This document shows positions 11,228 to 25,757 of a stretch of DNA of 64,000 nucleotides, one piece after another. The DNA is from Galerina marginata (taxonomy: Eukaryota; Basidiomycota; Agaricomycetes; Agaricales; Galerinaceae). Under the pieces are notes generated by a model, which worked only from the letters and a program-made list of their open reading frames with translations, searched no databases and had not been told where the DNA came from. The stretch spans positions 930,001 through 994,000 of the forward strand of contig JAECYW010000009.1 of NCBI GenBank assembly GCA_023014335.1. The letters run 5' to 3'. The stretch's first letter is position 1; every line of letters begins with the position of its first letter. The position numbers and the translations under genes are program-made.

Positions 11228-11761
11228 GATCAAATCGTGTGAGCTGCAGGAAAAAAGGATCGTACAGGTTAAGTATAGCACAGCGTTGTGATGCCCGATG
11301 ATGTCCGCAGGATTCTAATCGCAGTCCTAGATGTCAATGTCAAAGACGGCGCTGGCCGTTATTTTTGCCATTAGGGGCCAAATGCAACGGTGAACACGGT
11401 TCAAAATATATTGTCACGGTTGAGATCAATCACGCGGATCATCTGATCTCTGATAATTAGACGCGACGCGACGCGTCTTCCTGGTTTAGTTACTCTTTTT
11501 TATCCATTCAAAACGAGTACTTACAATAATTATTCGAGCAGGTTATCCGCAACATTAGGGAGCGTCAGTATCATAATATTGTTCGGGAATCAGCCACAAC
11601 ACCCTTCTAACGCATCCATCTCCTCAGAAAAAAAAGTCATACAAACCGGTGACTTCTTTCCTTGCCTCGCCCTTCGCTTTCGCTTTCCCGTCTCTGTACC
11701 ACAATTTCTAGCCTCCAACACCATGGATACCCCACCACCTTTTGCCAGTCTAACCACCACT
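11228..11761. other. Intergenic between PLC and ERT1
   Basis: Both neighbours run on the minus strand, so this is the promoter of the PLC gene and the 3' flank of ERT1. It contains a short GACGC tandem (around 11461-11475). No gene is seen. Confidence 0.5.
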
Positions 11762-13894
11762 CTAACACTGAATAAAGTTCCCAACAATCATGCTCGGAAT
11801 ACCCCATTTATCCCGTCTAATAGTAAATGAGAAACAGCAGTTGATGAAACCTTCCTCCATCGGCTGCTCGCTTTCCTCTTCTCTTTTCACGGATGAGCCA
11901 CCAGTGCTGCTTCCTATGGCAAAACAATGACCGTAAGTTCACTCGCATTAACTAAAGGAAAGAAAAGAAGATCAAAGTACCTGCGAGAATTGCTTTGCTG
12001 ACGACAGGACTCGCACTGCCTGCATTCAGGACGGGTTTGTACCGCAGCACGCAAGAGGTAAGGACGGCTTTTTGACTCGAGTCGAATGCGACGTGGCCGT
12101 ATTTCTGTTCAGCTTTCTTAGCCAGATGACCATTGGAAGGATTGAGGGAGACGACGAACCTCCCAGTAGTTTACAGCCGACTCTTCTGCCATGAGTTCGT
12201 AGATACATAGACGTCCCTTTGAATCAATGAGAAAAGTAGTGAGAAAAATTGTTGTAAGATTGCTCAAAGCCATGCCAAAAAAAATATTTCCATCAGTCTC
12301 TTCGAAATCAAATCGACTTTCGAACAGTCGCAAAAATTCCATCAGTTCCCGACAAGGTTTTACCCCGTGAATAGCCCAGAGTCTCCAACCAAAACGACGA
12401 TCATCACTCACATCGCGCATCATATACCCATCCACCCCAACGAGTTCCGTAAACTCGCGATTGCCTTTATATATCTCGCCTGTCCGCCGCCACAGACACG
12501 CAGGCACGCCCATCGCAGAAAACACGCGATCGTAGTCGAGCAGCATCCGCTCGAAGGCCTCCTCGATAAACACCAGGTCCTGTCAGAGGTGGACGAAGGG
12601 GTTTAGTGCGGGGTTAACGACAACGAACGAGGGGCAGGCGTACGAGGTCGCGGAGGGACTGAGCAACTGCCTGTTGGAAGAAGGTTTAGTGCCAATATGA
12701 CGGATAATGAAGGGGGAAGGTCACCCTGAATTTGGGCCGAAGTACGGATAGTGGTTGTAAAATCTGTTGCTTTGATTCTTGGGAAACACTGCGAAAGAAA
12801 AAAAGTCAGCACGAACATCCAAAATTACGCGTTCTCTACTCACTTTCTATCCATCCACCTCGAAAGCCTCGAGTAGCCTTTGACATAATTATAAGGCTTC
12901 AACAACCCCGCCTCGTACTTGCTCCGAATCACCCTGTTCAGTCGTTCGTCCCTCGAACCAGATTCTTGATCAGCAGCCGTCAATAGGAACTTTTCCGTCT
13001 TCGTTGCAGCAGGGAGGATCGTCTCAGGCGAAGCTCCGGTCATCGTCGTTGTCGCACCACCAACCACCGTGTTATCCGACGTCATAGGCACGCCACCTGG
13101 GTAGATGGTGGCCTGCAGCTGGGCGGAGGTCATCGTAGTCGTATGTGCTGTATTGATGTTGGCGTTGTTACCCGTTGTCGTGAACGATGCTGAGGACACG
13201 AGGGAGGGTGCGATGGTTGTGGGCGGGGAGAAAAAGGAACCATCGTCCAATGTCTCGAGGAAATCACTGTGAACAGGTCGTTCAGGAGAAAATGAGGATA
13301 TAAAAGAGAGATAAGGACCTACGTGAGTACAGAAAACTCGTTGCCGAATGTTTCTGGGTACATGTACGTGGGCACCGGCATAGACCAGGTCGACGTTTGT
13401 TGGGCTCCTTGACTGGGGTATACGGGTACTATACAGAAGTAAGTTCCGAATTAATAAAACAAAAAGAAATATAAGACGTACCAGGAGCATACGTTCTTGC
13501 TATTTCAATGGTACCTCCAGGCGTAATAGGCGATTTTTCAGGCACTTTAGGTCGACGCTCGTCATGGCACAGATGCCCAATTTCGCGTTTAATGCTAAAG
13601 CAACGAAAAGGAGATAAACAACGACAGATCGTGTCAAGCAGAGCAACAAGCTACTAACCACCGCTGGCAAGGCCTCCCCTCATCGCAGGTCATATGGCTG
13701 CGACGGCAATACAAGCACGCATGGTTGACCTTTCTCCTTTTCGCCGTCTTCTTCTTCTTGCCTGCGTCGTCATCCCCAGCGGACGAGGACGCCTGCTGCT
13801 GGGCCTGAGCATCAGCCGTCATTTGACTGGTCGTAGCCGTCGACGTCGCCGCTGCACCCTGCGTCGAATCCCCATATGTCGTGAATGTCGACAT
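11762..13894 (-). CDS. ERT1: ERT1/AcuK-type regulator of gluconeogenesis
   Basis: Ten exons: 13894-13659, 13594-13482, 13428-13323, 13266-12844, 12788-12725, 12670-12644, 12579-12412, 12216-12160, 12104-11981, 11913-11762; 489 residues. The N-terminal Zn2Cys6 cluster is highly characteristic (VNHACLYCRRSHMTCDEG, then PCQRCIKREIGHLCHDE). The second half is the PAS-like region with the family hallmarks CLWRRTGEIYKGNREF, IYELMAEESAVNYWE, VAFDSSQKAVLTSCVLRY and the terminal CCFSFTIRRDKWGIPSMIVG. In yeasts and Aspergillus, ERT1/AcuK activates gluconeogenic and non-fermentable-carbon genes. Between exons 7 and 8 I assume one intron of 195 bases with a GTGAGT donor; it is unusually long here and stays open in frame, so an extra exon or a 65-residue insertion is possible. 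The 27-base exon 6 (AVAQSLRDL) is needed to restore the family sequence. Confidence 0.93.
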
Positions 13895-15785
13895 TCTGGT
13901 GTGCGCCAGAAAGCTTTTGTTAAGACGCTGAGACTGAGAAGGTGCTCATATAATTGACAGTTGGGCGCAAGTTGGGGGGCAGAAAAGACAGCGTGGAAAG
14001 TCAGAAATCTGCCGGATTTGGCGTGAGACGATTGATCTTCCTCTCGAACTTGAACTGAGTTACTGAGCACCCAATCAACTTGAAGAGTTCGATAAAACAT
14101 ACCGGGAAGGCCTATAAAATCACATACTCTCTCGTCAGATGTTCTATTTCCTTATAGCCAGGTAACTAGAGCCACGAAGATCAAGTGCCGAGTGGGAAGG
14201 TAAGAAAGTTCATCAAAGATATGAACGCGACTACGAATACTGACAAAAAAAAGCATACAGAAACCAACTTTAGAACCTATGCTTATTAGGTAGAACCAGA
14301 GATTTAGAGCGAACTCGGAGACCTTCTTTCCAGAATGGAATCAACGGATTAAATCAAGTGAGTGCAACACACAGCCTAGGACAAGCTAAAGCTGAAACAA
14401 GCCTTCCGAAAAGGACTGAGCTTCTGATAAATATGAGAACCACCCAGGTAACGGCGCTTCAGGGATGGAACTCATTTCATTGTGTACCTGGCAGAGCCCA
14501 CCGCCACGGTTTATGGTCATCCTTAAGTCAACAATTAGGACGGTCAAAAGACGGTCTGCGAGAGCGAGTCAAAGGGGTTTAAACCTCCTGTAGTTCTGGC
14601 CAAGTTCTGGGTCCATTTGGTGGTCCAGCACCCAAATGCTTCATACTTAACTCCCGGGAATGAGGAGCGAAAGAGAACAGTAAAAAATGGCTTTACTCGA
14701 GGTAACGTACTCCAAGCCGGTCTCTTGAAAGTGAGCTAATCAGGCTGGGTAGGGCCAGGCTTGTAAGTGATAGGGTCCAAGGACAATCGTGCATCGGGAC
14801 CTACAAGGCGTCTGTGTTCTACTCCCCCTGAATCAGCCATGATCCCGACACTTCCGGGTGGGCCCGTTCTCGATTTCACCAAAGCATGTTTGAAGTTTCC
14901 TTCCTCTTTTCATTCTCATTTACTGAGCCAGCGTCATCGACATCGTCATAGGTGTTGTAAGTGCATCGACATCGACCTGAGGCCTTGCGTATTTAATTTC
15001 TCACTGGGACAACCCAAACCCGATCTGCTCGCCTTGATTCATCATACCGTAAGCGCCGTCGTTTGGACTTGCCAAAACCCCAAGATTGTGAAATCCAGAC
15101 CAGTCCCAGGACCCAATCTACCTCAGGCGATTGGGGTCTTAAAGAATCCAGACTGGTGTTTATTACTAGGCCTACGGAAATTCCATGGGCATAACCCAAT
15201 TTCGGTTTTCCAGACACGTCCCTGAAATCGCCACCCGCATTCAAGGTTAACCGTTGTGGCTCATGGAAGCTCCCGTTTCATCTAAGACATTACTCTAATT
15301 CATGCTGTGCGTGCCTAGCGGTTGACTGGCTGTCGTTTTCCAGAATCAATATCCCTCGAAGCTCGAGGCTTCATCTCCAGCCTTAGGGCCTGGCCTGAAA
15401 TACGGCGGGACATGTTTGAAGGCTACTATGTCATTGTTTCATGAAAACACGAAGTCGACATGAGGCACGTCCTCGTGAACCCACTCTCGTTATCGAACGT
15501 TGAGCCTCAGCGAGCTTCAGCTAAATATAACCTTCCTCTGCCACAGCCGCCTTGGCTGATGCACGCGTCTTCGTGCAAGGTGGAAACTTCCCCTATCCAA
15601 CGAATAAACGCACTGCTCAACGAGGTTTTAATATCATTCAAGCTATGTTCTATCGATTAATGGAAGCGCACATAGTCGTCATGCACCGTTCCACCGCCCA
15701 TAAGAACCTCACTTCGCGTCCTCCACCTCAATAATCATTTTATATCTATCTTCCAAACGCTCAACATTGGCCACGACTATCGCAA
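13895..15785. other. Intergenic between ERT1 and the 15786 gene
   Basis: This 1.9 kb region lies between two divergent genes and must contain both promoters. I see no coding sequence with domain content. Short direct CATCGACATCG-type repeats occur around 14936-14975. Confidence 0.5.
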
Positions 15786-17252
15786 ATGGCATCAGCACCA
15801 AACAGCCACGCTCCGTTGCCCGAGCTCGACCTTGTGGCTATCGCCAGAACTACCAGAAAAACATTGGATCGACTAGCGTCCTTCTCTAACATGCAGAGGT
15901 ATTGTAATTTAATAACCTTGACACCAATCTTATCTCACCCTCATTCGTTCTGTTGTCCATCAGCTCCTCGGAACCCTTGGCCCTCCTCACGAAAATATCC
16001 GAAAAAATTCTTGGTCTCATCCATCTCATCGACTCGAGCATGCTCACCGCGCAGCTGGGGTACCAGCTCGCCACAGACGCGATGATTTTGTGCGATCCCG
16101 AGGAGACTGACTGGGACGCGGATGTCAGCGTCGAAAGCCTGCGCTCCATTTCCGTTAAAGGGTACGAGATGTCTAAAGCTGTTATGGAGGGATTTAGGGA
16201 CGTCAATCAGGCGGTGTATAAAGTGAGTTCAAGCCGACAGCCTTCTTTTTCTGGAAAGCTGGAATATTATCTGACCGCGGTAGTACTTAGATCGCAGCTT
16301 CTACGAAAGACAACATGTTCATCGTCGTGGTCCCACCGGATCCATCCCATAGTCAGTTTTTTCGTATGTTATTAATCATAGACTTGTGGTTTGCTAATCG
16401 CCTGCTCTCCATCCAATTTCATCTAGGCGATACGATGAAAATCCATCTCAAAGACATCGGCACAGGCCTTGTGGCTAACTTGAATTTACTTTCCGCCTTC
16501 TCTCGGGATATGACAAGTGTAGCCGGCTGGTGGACCAACGTTAATGAGGATCTTGCATCGGAAAGTCCTAGGTTGCTGACGACCGGGAGTGACTCAGCCC
16601 AGAAATTTGCTCGATGGTTGACAATCAAGGATGGTTTCCAACAATATTACAACCTGGTAAGTCGTGTACTCCTTGATGTTACGTTCTACTCCCGTTTCTC
16701 AAATTTGGCCTACTCTAGATCAACGTCGCTCATGCGAAATATCCCAACCTCCTCACCTCCTCTTCCACGGCATGGAAGTCGGTTGCTTCTGCTCGCAGCC
16801 CAGGTGCGAGTTCGATAGGACATGACGACTACGAAGGGCACCCCTCTCTCCCTCCTCCGAGTGGCAATGCTCAGACGCGAAGCAGTAAACAAACCGGCAT
16901 GCAGGCGCTTGCTGGGATGTTTAGACTCGGAAGAAAATCCAAGGCATCTCTGGGAATGTCTATACCAAGAGTACATGAAAAAAATGCGAAAGTGGGAGAT
17001 AAGGGAAAAAACAAGCAGGAGAACAAGCCTCACGAAGAAGATATTCCGCGGCCTGAGATAGGCAACTCGTCCAACCTTACAACTTCGCGACCCAACTCCG
17101 TATCATCTTCAAGGCCAACCACACTTCGCTCTGGTCATGTAGGAAGGGAGCGGGCTGCGGACAGGTTGAAGTTCTCGTTGTCATGCTGTTCCACCAATCT
17201 TTTCAGTGATGGTGTTGGGCAACTAGGACACCATGGTTTTCTGCTACGATGA
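15786..17252 (+). CDS. Conserved-looking helical protein, unknown function
   Basis: Five exons: 15786-15898, 15964-16222, 16291-16351, 16427-16656, 16719-17252; introns 65-75 bases; 398 residues. I do not recognise a domain. The first about 225 residues look predominantly alpha-helical, with stretches such as LALLTKISEKILGLIHLI, SMLTAQLGYQLATDAMIL and GTGLVANLNLLSAFSRDM and a WLTIKDGFQQYYNLINVAH segment. The last about 150 residues are Ser/Lys/Pro-rich and probably disordered. No signal peptide is seen. All four introns have GT-AG ends and keep the frame, which is the main evidence that the gene is real. The pattern of long amphipathic helices could be a helical-bundle adaptor, but that is a guess. 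Confidence 0.72.
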
Positions 17253-17538
17253 ATAGGTGTCTGAGAAAGGTCATTTTGTTCCATTGACGAGAAATAGAAT
17301 TTACATAGACAGCCCAAATGCAAGGCAGTTTCGACGGGTAGTAGAATGTTCGCTTATTATACCCGTGATGCCTGCTTCAGTTCACAATGCCCGTTCGATT
17401 TCCTGGTTAGGTAATTGGAATTGGGCCAGCTCCCTGGCCAGCTCCCTGCTCGGCCTCTGCGCTTGTACCAGCGCTTATGGCCCAAATGCCACTCAACACT
17501 GGCGTAACCAAGGGCATTTTGCCACTGTTCGATTTCTG

Positions 17539-17548
17539 TATAAAAAAA
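17539..17548 (+). promoter_or_regulatory. TATA box of the first F-box-like gene
   Basis: TATAAAAAAA lies 45-54 bases before the ATG at 17593, which supports that ATG over an in-frame upstream codon that would extend the protein by 112 residues through promoter-like sequence. Confidence 0.55.
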
Positions 17549-17592
17549 CGAGCCTTCAGCTTTTAGTCTTGTCCGCCATTCCATACTTTACA

Positions 17593-18888
17593 ATGCATCC
17601 GTCTCGCCACCCCCATCCCTACCAAGTCCCAACGTATTACAACACCATGGCGCCTAGCTTTACCATGCCCCCACCAGAGTACCCCTCCACCCAAGCTCAG
17701 CGTCCACCCACACATTACACAAGTAGTCAACATTCAGTTCCGGCAGTGAACATGTCAGCTCCAAACAAGTGGACTGGACCGTTCAAGTTCAGAAAACTGC
17801 CGAAAACGATACAAACCCTGATAATCTGGTATGCCACTTCCGCTCCAAGCTGGCGCGTCGTAGGTTTCACTGGCGGACGAAAGAACGTCTACAAGACCAC
17901 GCTATCGCTCATGCTCTCCAGCAAGTCCACTTTCCAAATGGCTGGCCATGCCCTCCTCGACGTCGTCATCCTCAGCACACAGGATCAAGTGAACAAATTC
18001 CTGGACACGGTGCAACGGGACCTCAGGAAGGCCAACCAACACCAATCCAGACTTCTCGACGTCAACCCGCTGCTCACCCCAGCAGTCGGTTATGCGCGGG
18101 GCAAGGTCAAATTGCTGTGGGCCTCCGAATGCTATCAGCCATCCAGTGGACATCCTGGTCTGCGAGCGAGGAACCCGGCGGAGAACTCGATCCGGGAGTG
18201 GTCTGCGATGTATTTCGTTTTTCGCCGGGCATACACTTTGGGCTTTTGCTTCAAGGCATTGGATTTGCTCTATGAGGTTATTCGAGCCAGTGGGCGCGTC
18301 CAGCGGGATCCGAATGGCCAGTCGAAGTGGTGCATGGAGACGAGAGCGCTCGTATTGGCCGGGACGCCGCTCCCGGGATGGAGTTGGAGCTCAATCACGC
18401 ACAACCTGGCTGGGCAAGAGTTTCTTAGATGCATTAAGAGCCTGACAATCTGGCGCCCAGATGTTATGACACGCCAGGCATCCTCCTCAGTGCCACATTC
18501 ACAAATTACCCCCGACTGGGTGCAGGATGTCCCATTCGAGTCCATGCCCAATTTGACTCATTTCGCATTCGCGACTCACCCCCGTCCGCAGAATTTAGCG
18601 CGGAAAACCCTCCCTGTGATTGGGTATACTTTGCCCGGGCACGAGGGGGGCCGTTATCGAGATTGGGAGGAGGCAGGGTTTCCAGCGAAAAACGTAGGGA
18701 ACACGACTATATTTAGAGAGTGGGCGAGGTCGAGTCAGCCGGCAGACCACGGGTGGACCTGGTTTGTGCCGATCGAGAAATTGGATCCGGTGACTGGGGA
18801 GGTGAAGGATGAAAATTGGGAGATGGCATTCTTGAGGGGGTTCCACGTTAATTGGAAGCCTCTTTCAACGCAGGCGGCTCCGAAGTAG
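17593..18888 (+). CDS. Intronless F-box-like protein, paralogue A
   Basis: A single exon of 431 residues. The first about 60 residues are Pro/Tyr/Ser-rich and likely disordered. Then comes a segment resembling the F-box-like start of a large Agaricomycete family (FRKLPKTIQTLIIWYATSA), followed by a long body without catalytic motifs. It shares an ordered series of blocks with the minus-strand gene at 32565-33674: xxVILSxQDxV (VVILSTQDQV against TVILDSQDSI), VKLLWASEC against VKAIWASRC, LDLLYEV against LHLLYEV, NLTHFAF, a TLPGHEGGRYRDWEEAGF block and a WEMAF-RG ending. The function is unknown; F-box proteins usually select targets for SCF ubiquitin ligases, but the F-box is too weak to claim this. 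Intronless structure contrasts with the neighbours. Confidence 0.8.
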   Translation: MHPSRHPHPYQVPTYYNTMAPSFTMPPPEYPSTQAQRPPTHYTSSQHSVPAVNMSAPNKWTGPFKFRKLPKTIQTLIIWYATSAPSWRVVGFTGGRKNVYKTTLSLMLSSKSTFQMAGHALLDVVILSTQDQVNKFLDTVQRDLRKANQHQSRLLDVNPLLTPAVGYARGKVKLLWASECYQPSSGHPGLRARNPAENSIREWSAMYFVFRRAYTLGFCFKALDLLYEVIRASGRVQRDPNGQSKWCMETRALVLAGTPLPGWSWSSITHNLAGQEFLRCIKSLTIWRPDVMTRQASSSVPHSQITPDWVQDVPFESMPNLTHFAFATHPRPQNLARKTLPVIGYTLPGHEGGRYRDWEEAGFPAKNVGNTTIFREWARSSQPADHGWTWFVPIEKLDPVTGEVKDENWEMAFLRGFHVNWKPLSTQAAPK

Positions 18889-20544
18889 GAAAGGAAGCAA
18901 CACATCAGGAATTTAGCAAGGGGATTGTATAAGACCTAGACTTACCATTATTGTTGATAATAAATATGAGAGCCGCAAGCTTTCTGCCTCAGGATGATCG
19001 CGTCCGAATTAACAGAACTTCACTCAAAGTATCCACTCCGGTTAACCCAAGACGGTATTGCGATGAAGAGAGGTGTTATGCGCCAGATACAGGACAAAGT
19101 CGAAGGATTCGTGATTAGGATCTTTGAAGGACTTGGGGGAATATGTTAGATTTGAATTTATTGAATAGGGAAAGCTTACAGGTACACTGCAGAGAGGAAA
19201 CCCAGGTAATGAGCAGGAAAAAGGATTTTCTGTTTCTGTTAATGATAAGATTGCATGTGTGGAGGGCATATGTACCAATTGCAGTCGTTCTTAGGAGTGG
19301 CAGGTCGGACTCGGACGGTTTCTTCCCAAGTTATGAAGCATCCGAGTCGGACTTTATTAATTATTCTCCAATAAAAACACGGTCGAAGGGAAAGAAATGC
19401 TAACCTTTTAGGCCTAGGGTGCATGCGGGAGCTAAATTTTCTTTCTTTCTCGAAACATTATCCATGGTCGTTGTGGTTGAACATTGACTTGAGATATAAT
19501 TACTATTATTAATTGGAATAAGTACTTAGTCAGCAATTATGTAATTAATTAATTTTGAAAACCCGCATGACTTCTTCAGTGGTCCTTCTTTGAAGTTCTT
19601 TCTTTCTCCCAGTTCAAGTTGTTTTCAACGCTCAGCGTAATGACGCAAATTGTTAACGGCAATGACGTTGGGGTTGGAAATTCGTCTGGATTGGACTTCA
19701 AATCTTCAGCGCTTCAGCTCTGACCCTGGATTTTGACCTAGTATAGTACTGCGCACTGGCAGTTTTTTTTTGCGTCCAACTTGAACTTCTTGGTCCTGCC
19801 AAATACTTTGGGTTCAAAATATCCATCGACGACGTAACAGTCGTAAAGAAGATTCTACTTGCTCTCTGGACCAGCTGAAGAACAAAATTAGTCGTGGCCT
19901 TTCTGTCCTGTACACTATCCTTGATTCCTTTGCAGTTCGCGCCGGACTCGGCCCAGCCGCCATTGCGGAACATTATCAAGGGTTGTGATCAAAGAAATGA
20001 AGAATTCGGCGGTGTTTCTCTGTTTCAAGGAGGAGACTTCAGAAAGCCTGGGAAGAGGCCGAGTTCATGGGTAAGAAGCTCCAAGTGGAGTAGCAGCAGG
20101 AACAGGCGGACGACCACAATCTCTCCCGGCGGATCAGGACTCAGGAGGACCTTTTTGGATTTTCAGGGGCTGATACTATCTGCTGCTGCAAAAAAGATCA
20201 AGCCTGCCTGTGGCTTGGCATGAGGGAGGAGGCAAAGAGGAAGTACGCGATACGACCTGGTAATAGCACTATTTATAAGTTTTTCGTCATTCGACTGTCT
20301 TTTTGGCCACGGGGTGGAACCCGGGAACGATACCAGAAGAATGAAACATATTTCTGTTGCTCTCAAGGAATTGTCGCCTGTACCTACTCTGCAGAATGCC
20401 GCCGCATATCTTTACACCGTCCTTAATCCTCGTCATTCTCTACTGGAAGCAATGGTCTGCAAATTCATGATGAAATCTGTCAACTCGCCCTTTCCATGTA
20501 GCGGGTTAGCGGTAGTTAACTATATCAATACTTTTATGGATAGC
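18889..20544. other. Intergenic, convergent
   Basis: No supported gene in this 1.65 kb stretch between convergent genes. It includes very A/T-rich DNA around 19490-19560 and short unrelated open frames on both strands. Confidence 0.5.
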
Positions 20545-21561
20545 TCACAGATTGCGTAGATCATTCACCATGTTTGTGAACGTAATCGCCGAATTGCGCA
20601 GGAAACTCTCCGCCATTTGCTGTCCAGAAGTCATCAGCTGCGGTACATCCACATTGGAAAGGTCGGGTATCCCGCCAACGTAATTGTCGGTTAATTTCGT
20701 TCGCACTATCTGGAGCCCGCTCTTCAGACTCTCGTCGGTAGGGTCTACTCTCAGTCCACGTTCAAAGGCCTGGGCAGACGCTTTGAGGACAAGATTCCCG
20801 TACGAGTACAACGCTTGCCTTCCAATACGCCAAAAAAAAAAAAAGATTAAGGCCAAACCCGAAATCAGTACATTGAAGGCCCAGTGGCGATAACAAGAAC
20901 ACACCCCAGCCTCTGATATCCCTTGGCGAAGTTTGGATCAACAGAAATCGCCACTTCTGCGTCGCTCATAGCCGGGAGATAATCGCCCATGCATGCGTGC
21001 GCAGCAGAACGGTCCAAGCGGTAGACTGGGTTGTTGGGATCCAATGCTATGGCTGCAGAGTAAGCTTGGATGGCTTCGTCATAGTCCTTTGTCGACAGTA
21101 GGGTATTTCCTGTTTGTTTGAGTTGCTCTGCCTCTGCTTCGTCGTTAGCAGAAGGCCTAGTAAACTTTGGAATGGGCTCTCGCTGAGAAAATGCTAGCCT
21201 CGTTGGTGGGACTGGGGACGTTGGGATTTGTGTATCGGATACAGGTACCGGCAGTAGTTGCACAGCTACTTCCCGAGTTTGAAGATATACGTCGAATATG
21301 CTCTGAAGCGATGTAGGCTTCATAGAAGATTTCTGTACCTGAATTTCATCGAACGGATTGATTTCAAACGCCTCTCCGATGTATTCAACTGCAAGTTTCA
21401 TGGGTGTGTCATTTAGGTGCCTGTTAAATGATAAGTTGACATGAAGACACACTTGCAACCTTGAGAGTCCCGGAATGAGGCTCGGTAACGACCCTTTCTT
21501 CAATAACTTGATTTAAGAACTCGATTATAGATTGGGCAAGACTCTTCCTTTTATCGTTCAT
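20545..21561 (-). CDS. SGT2: SGT2/SGTA-type TPR co-chaperone
   Basis: Three exons: 21561-21453, 21388-20905, 20818-20545; 288 residues. The N-terminus (KRKSLAQSIIEFLNQVIEE, then LKVAIEYIGEAFEINPF after splicing) matches the SGTA/Sgt2 homodimerisation domain. A TPR block follows: AEQLKQTGNTLLSTKDYDEA, YSAAIALDPNNPVYRLDRSA and DYLPAMSDAEVAISVDPNFAKGYQ broken across residues, with a further repeat after the last intron (ALYSYGNLVLKASAQAFERGL). In yeast and animals Sgt2 takes tail-anchored proteins to the GET pathway and binds Hsp70/Hsp90. The C-terminal Gln/Met-rich substrate-binding part is short here. The intron-1 donor (GTGTGT at 21452) was chosen because it restores the dimerisation helix in frame. 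Confidence 0.88.
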
Positions 21562-22519
21562 GGTCCTAAGAGTGTAAGAGGTAAGTAAGGCCGATAAGGA
21601 ATGATTCAGCTAATTTCACTTTGACGCCAAAAAGGCAACAAAAAGGAGGCCTTGGTGCTGCGAAGTGCTGCGCCACTGCGGACTCGGAATCCCACGCCTT
21701 AATAGCCTCCTCTATGTATTTTTACGACCAGTTATTTAATCAGGTCAGGTAGAAGTTATTCCGATGTTGCACATCTCGAATGATTGATTGCAATTATTTA
21801 TAGTTTGGTGTAATCAGAAATCAAGAAATATGCTGCGTCCAAGTGAGGGTTATCCTTCAAGAGATCATTCAAGTTGACCAATGCTCCGACATTGGCGGAG
21901 GTACATAAATTCCAATGCAAAAGACATAGAGTAACTTACACAAGATCGCATTATTGAGACTGGTGGCGTTTCCATTCCTCACTTCAGCTGGCTTTCCCAT
22001 CCTCCAATTCACTCTCAATCGGAAGCGTCCGAAAATGGAAATTTTGTTCCTTTTTGGAAGCGTAATAATTCATCGACTTCGCAAGCAAAGGAACGTGGCT
22101 GTCAACATGGTTGCTAATTTGTAAGTCACCTCAACTATGTAGCTAAAAATCGCTATCAAAAAGAAATCTACAAGTGTCACTAAGCGATGAAAAATAAAGC
22201 CGTTAAGTTATTTACAGTGCATGTCAGGGCAGTACAAAGTACAAGATATGTGCGACTAGTTATGAAAAGAATAAATGGGTGAGGCATTATAATCAACAGA
22301 ATCCAACAGCCGATCTGCAAAGCAGGCATAGGAAGGGGAATGGAGAGTTGGAAGGAAAGGTATTGCGAAATGTGATGATCTGACTAAAATTGAATAAATA
22401 TGTAGTAGGGAGCTATACTTGTATATCTATTTGTCCTGTAGAATGTGGCGGCGAGTAAAGGGAATCGACAGTGGTGGAAGTGTGCTATTGTGGAGATGAA
22501 TTGGCTTTCACCCTCAGGA
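21562..22519. other. Intergenic between SGT2 and the GH1 gene
   Basis: This holds the SGT2 promoter and the 3' flank of the beta-glucosidase gene; both genes run on the minus strand. No gene is seen. Confidence 0.5.
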
Positions 22520-25284
<2,765 letters not shown>

Positions 25285-25757
25285 TGTACTCGGTCGTTTC
25301 GGCAAAAAGGCGCAAAAGATAGCAAAAGCGACATAAGGAATTGGCGCTGCTCTTAAACCAACCACAATCCCCCGATATCACTGAGTTCCTGGGGAATTTC
25401 AATTCTGCCTTTCCCGAGAATTGTCCGCCGGTGGAGGAGTAGTTCGAGAACATGTTTTGACACGCGCGAACGATCGTGAATCAAGATTTCCAAAGAGGGA
25501 TTCCAGAGATACTCCGTGGGTGGACAAAATGCGAAATATGCAGGCAGGATTTCCCTGGATTCTGGTAACAAGAAGTCCAGCTAATTATGTCCCCATGAGG
25601 GGAACCAACAAGGACTCCAGCCCGGCAGTTCGTCGGTTTATCTGCACGTGACGCCGTCGAATAATGATAACGCCTCTATTTAACTCCATCGGTCGATAAG
25701 TATTGCTTAAACTTCCATCTTACAAGAAGCTTCGTTGTCGACAAAGAGAGAAACAAT
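25285..25757. promoter_or_regulatory. Shared divergent promoter, GH1 and oxidoreductase
   Basis: Only 473 bases separate the two start codons, which point away from each other. Co-regulation is plausible but no specific operator was identified. Confidence 0.55.

Noticed and set aside
17257..17592. In-frame upstream extension of the first F-box-like gene
   Set aside because: It would code through a TATA box, and the added residues look like random translation; ATG 17593 is better placed.
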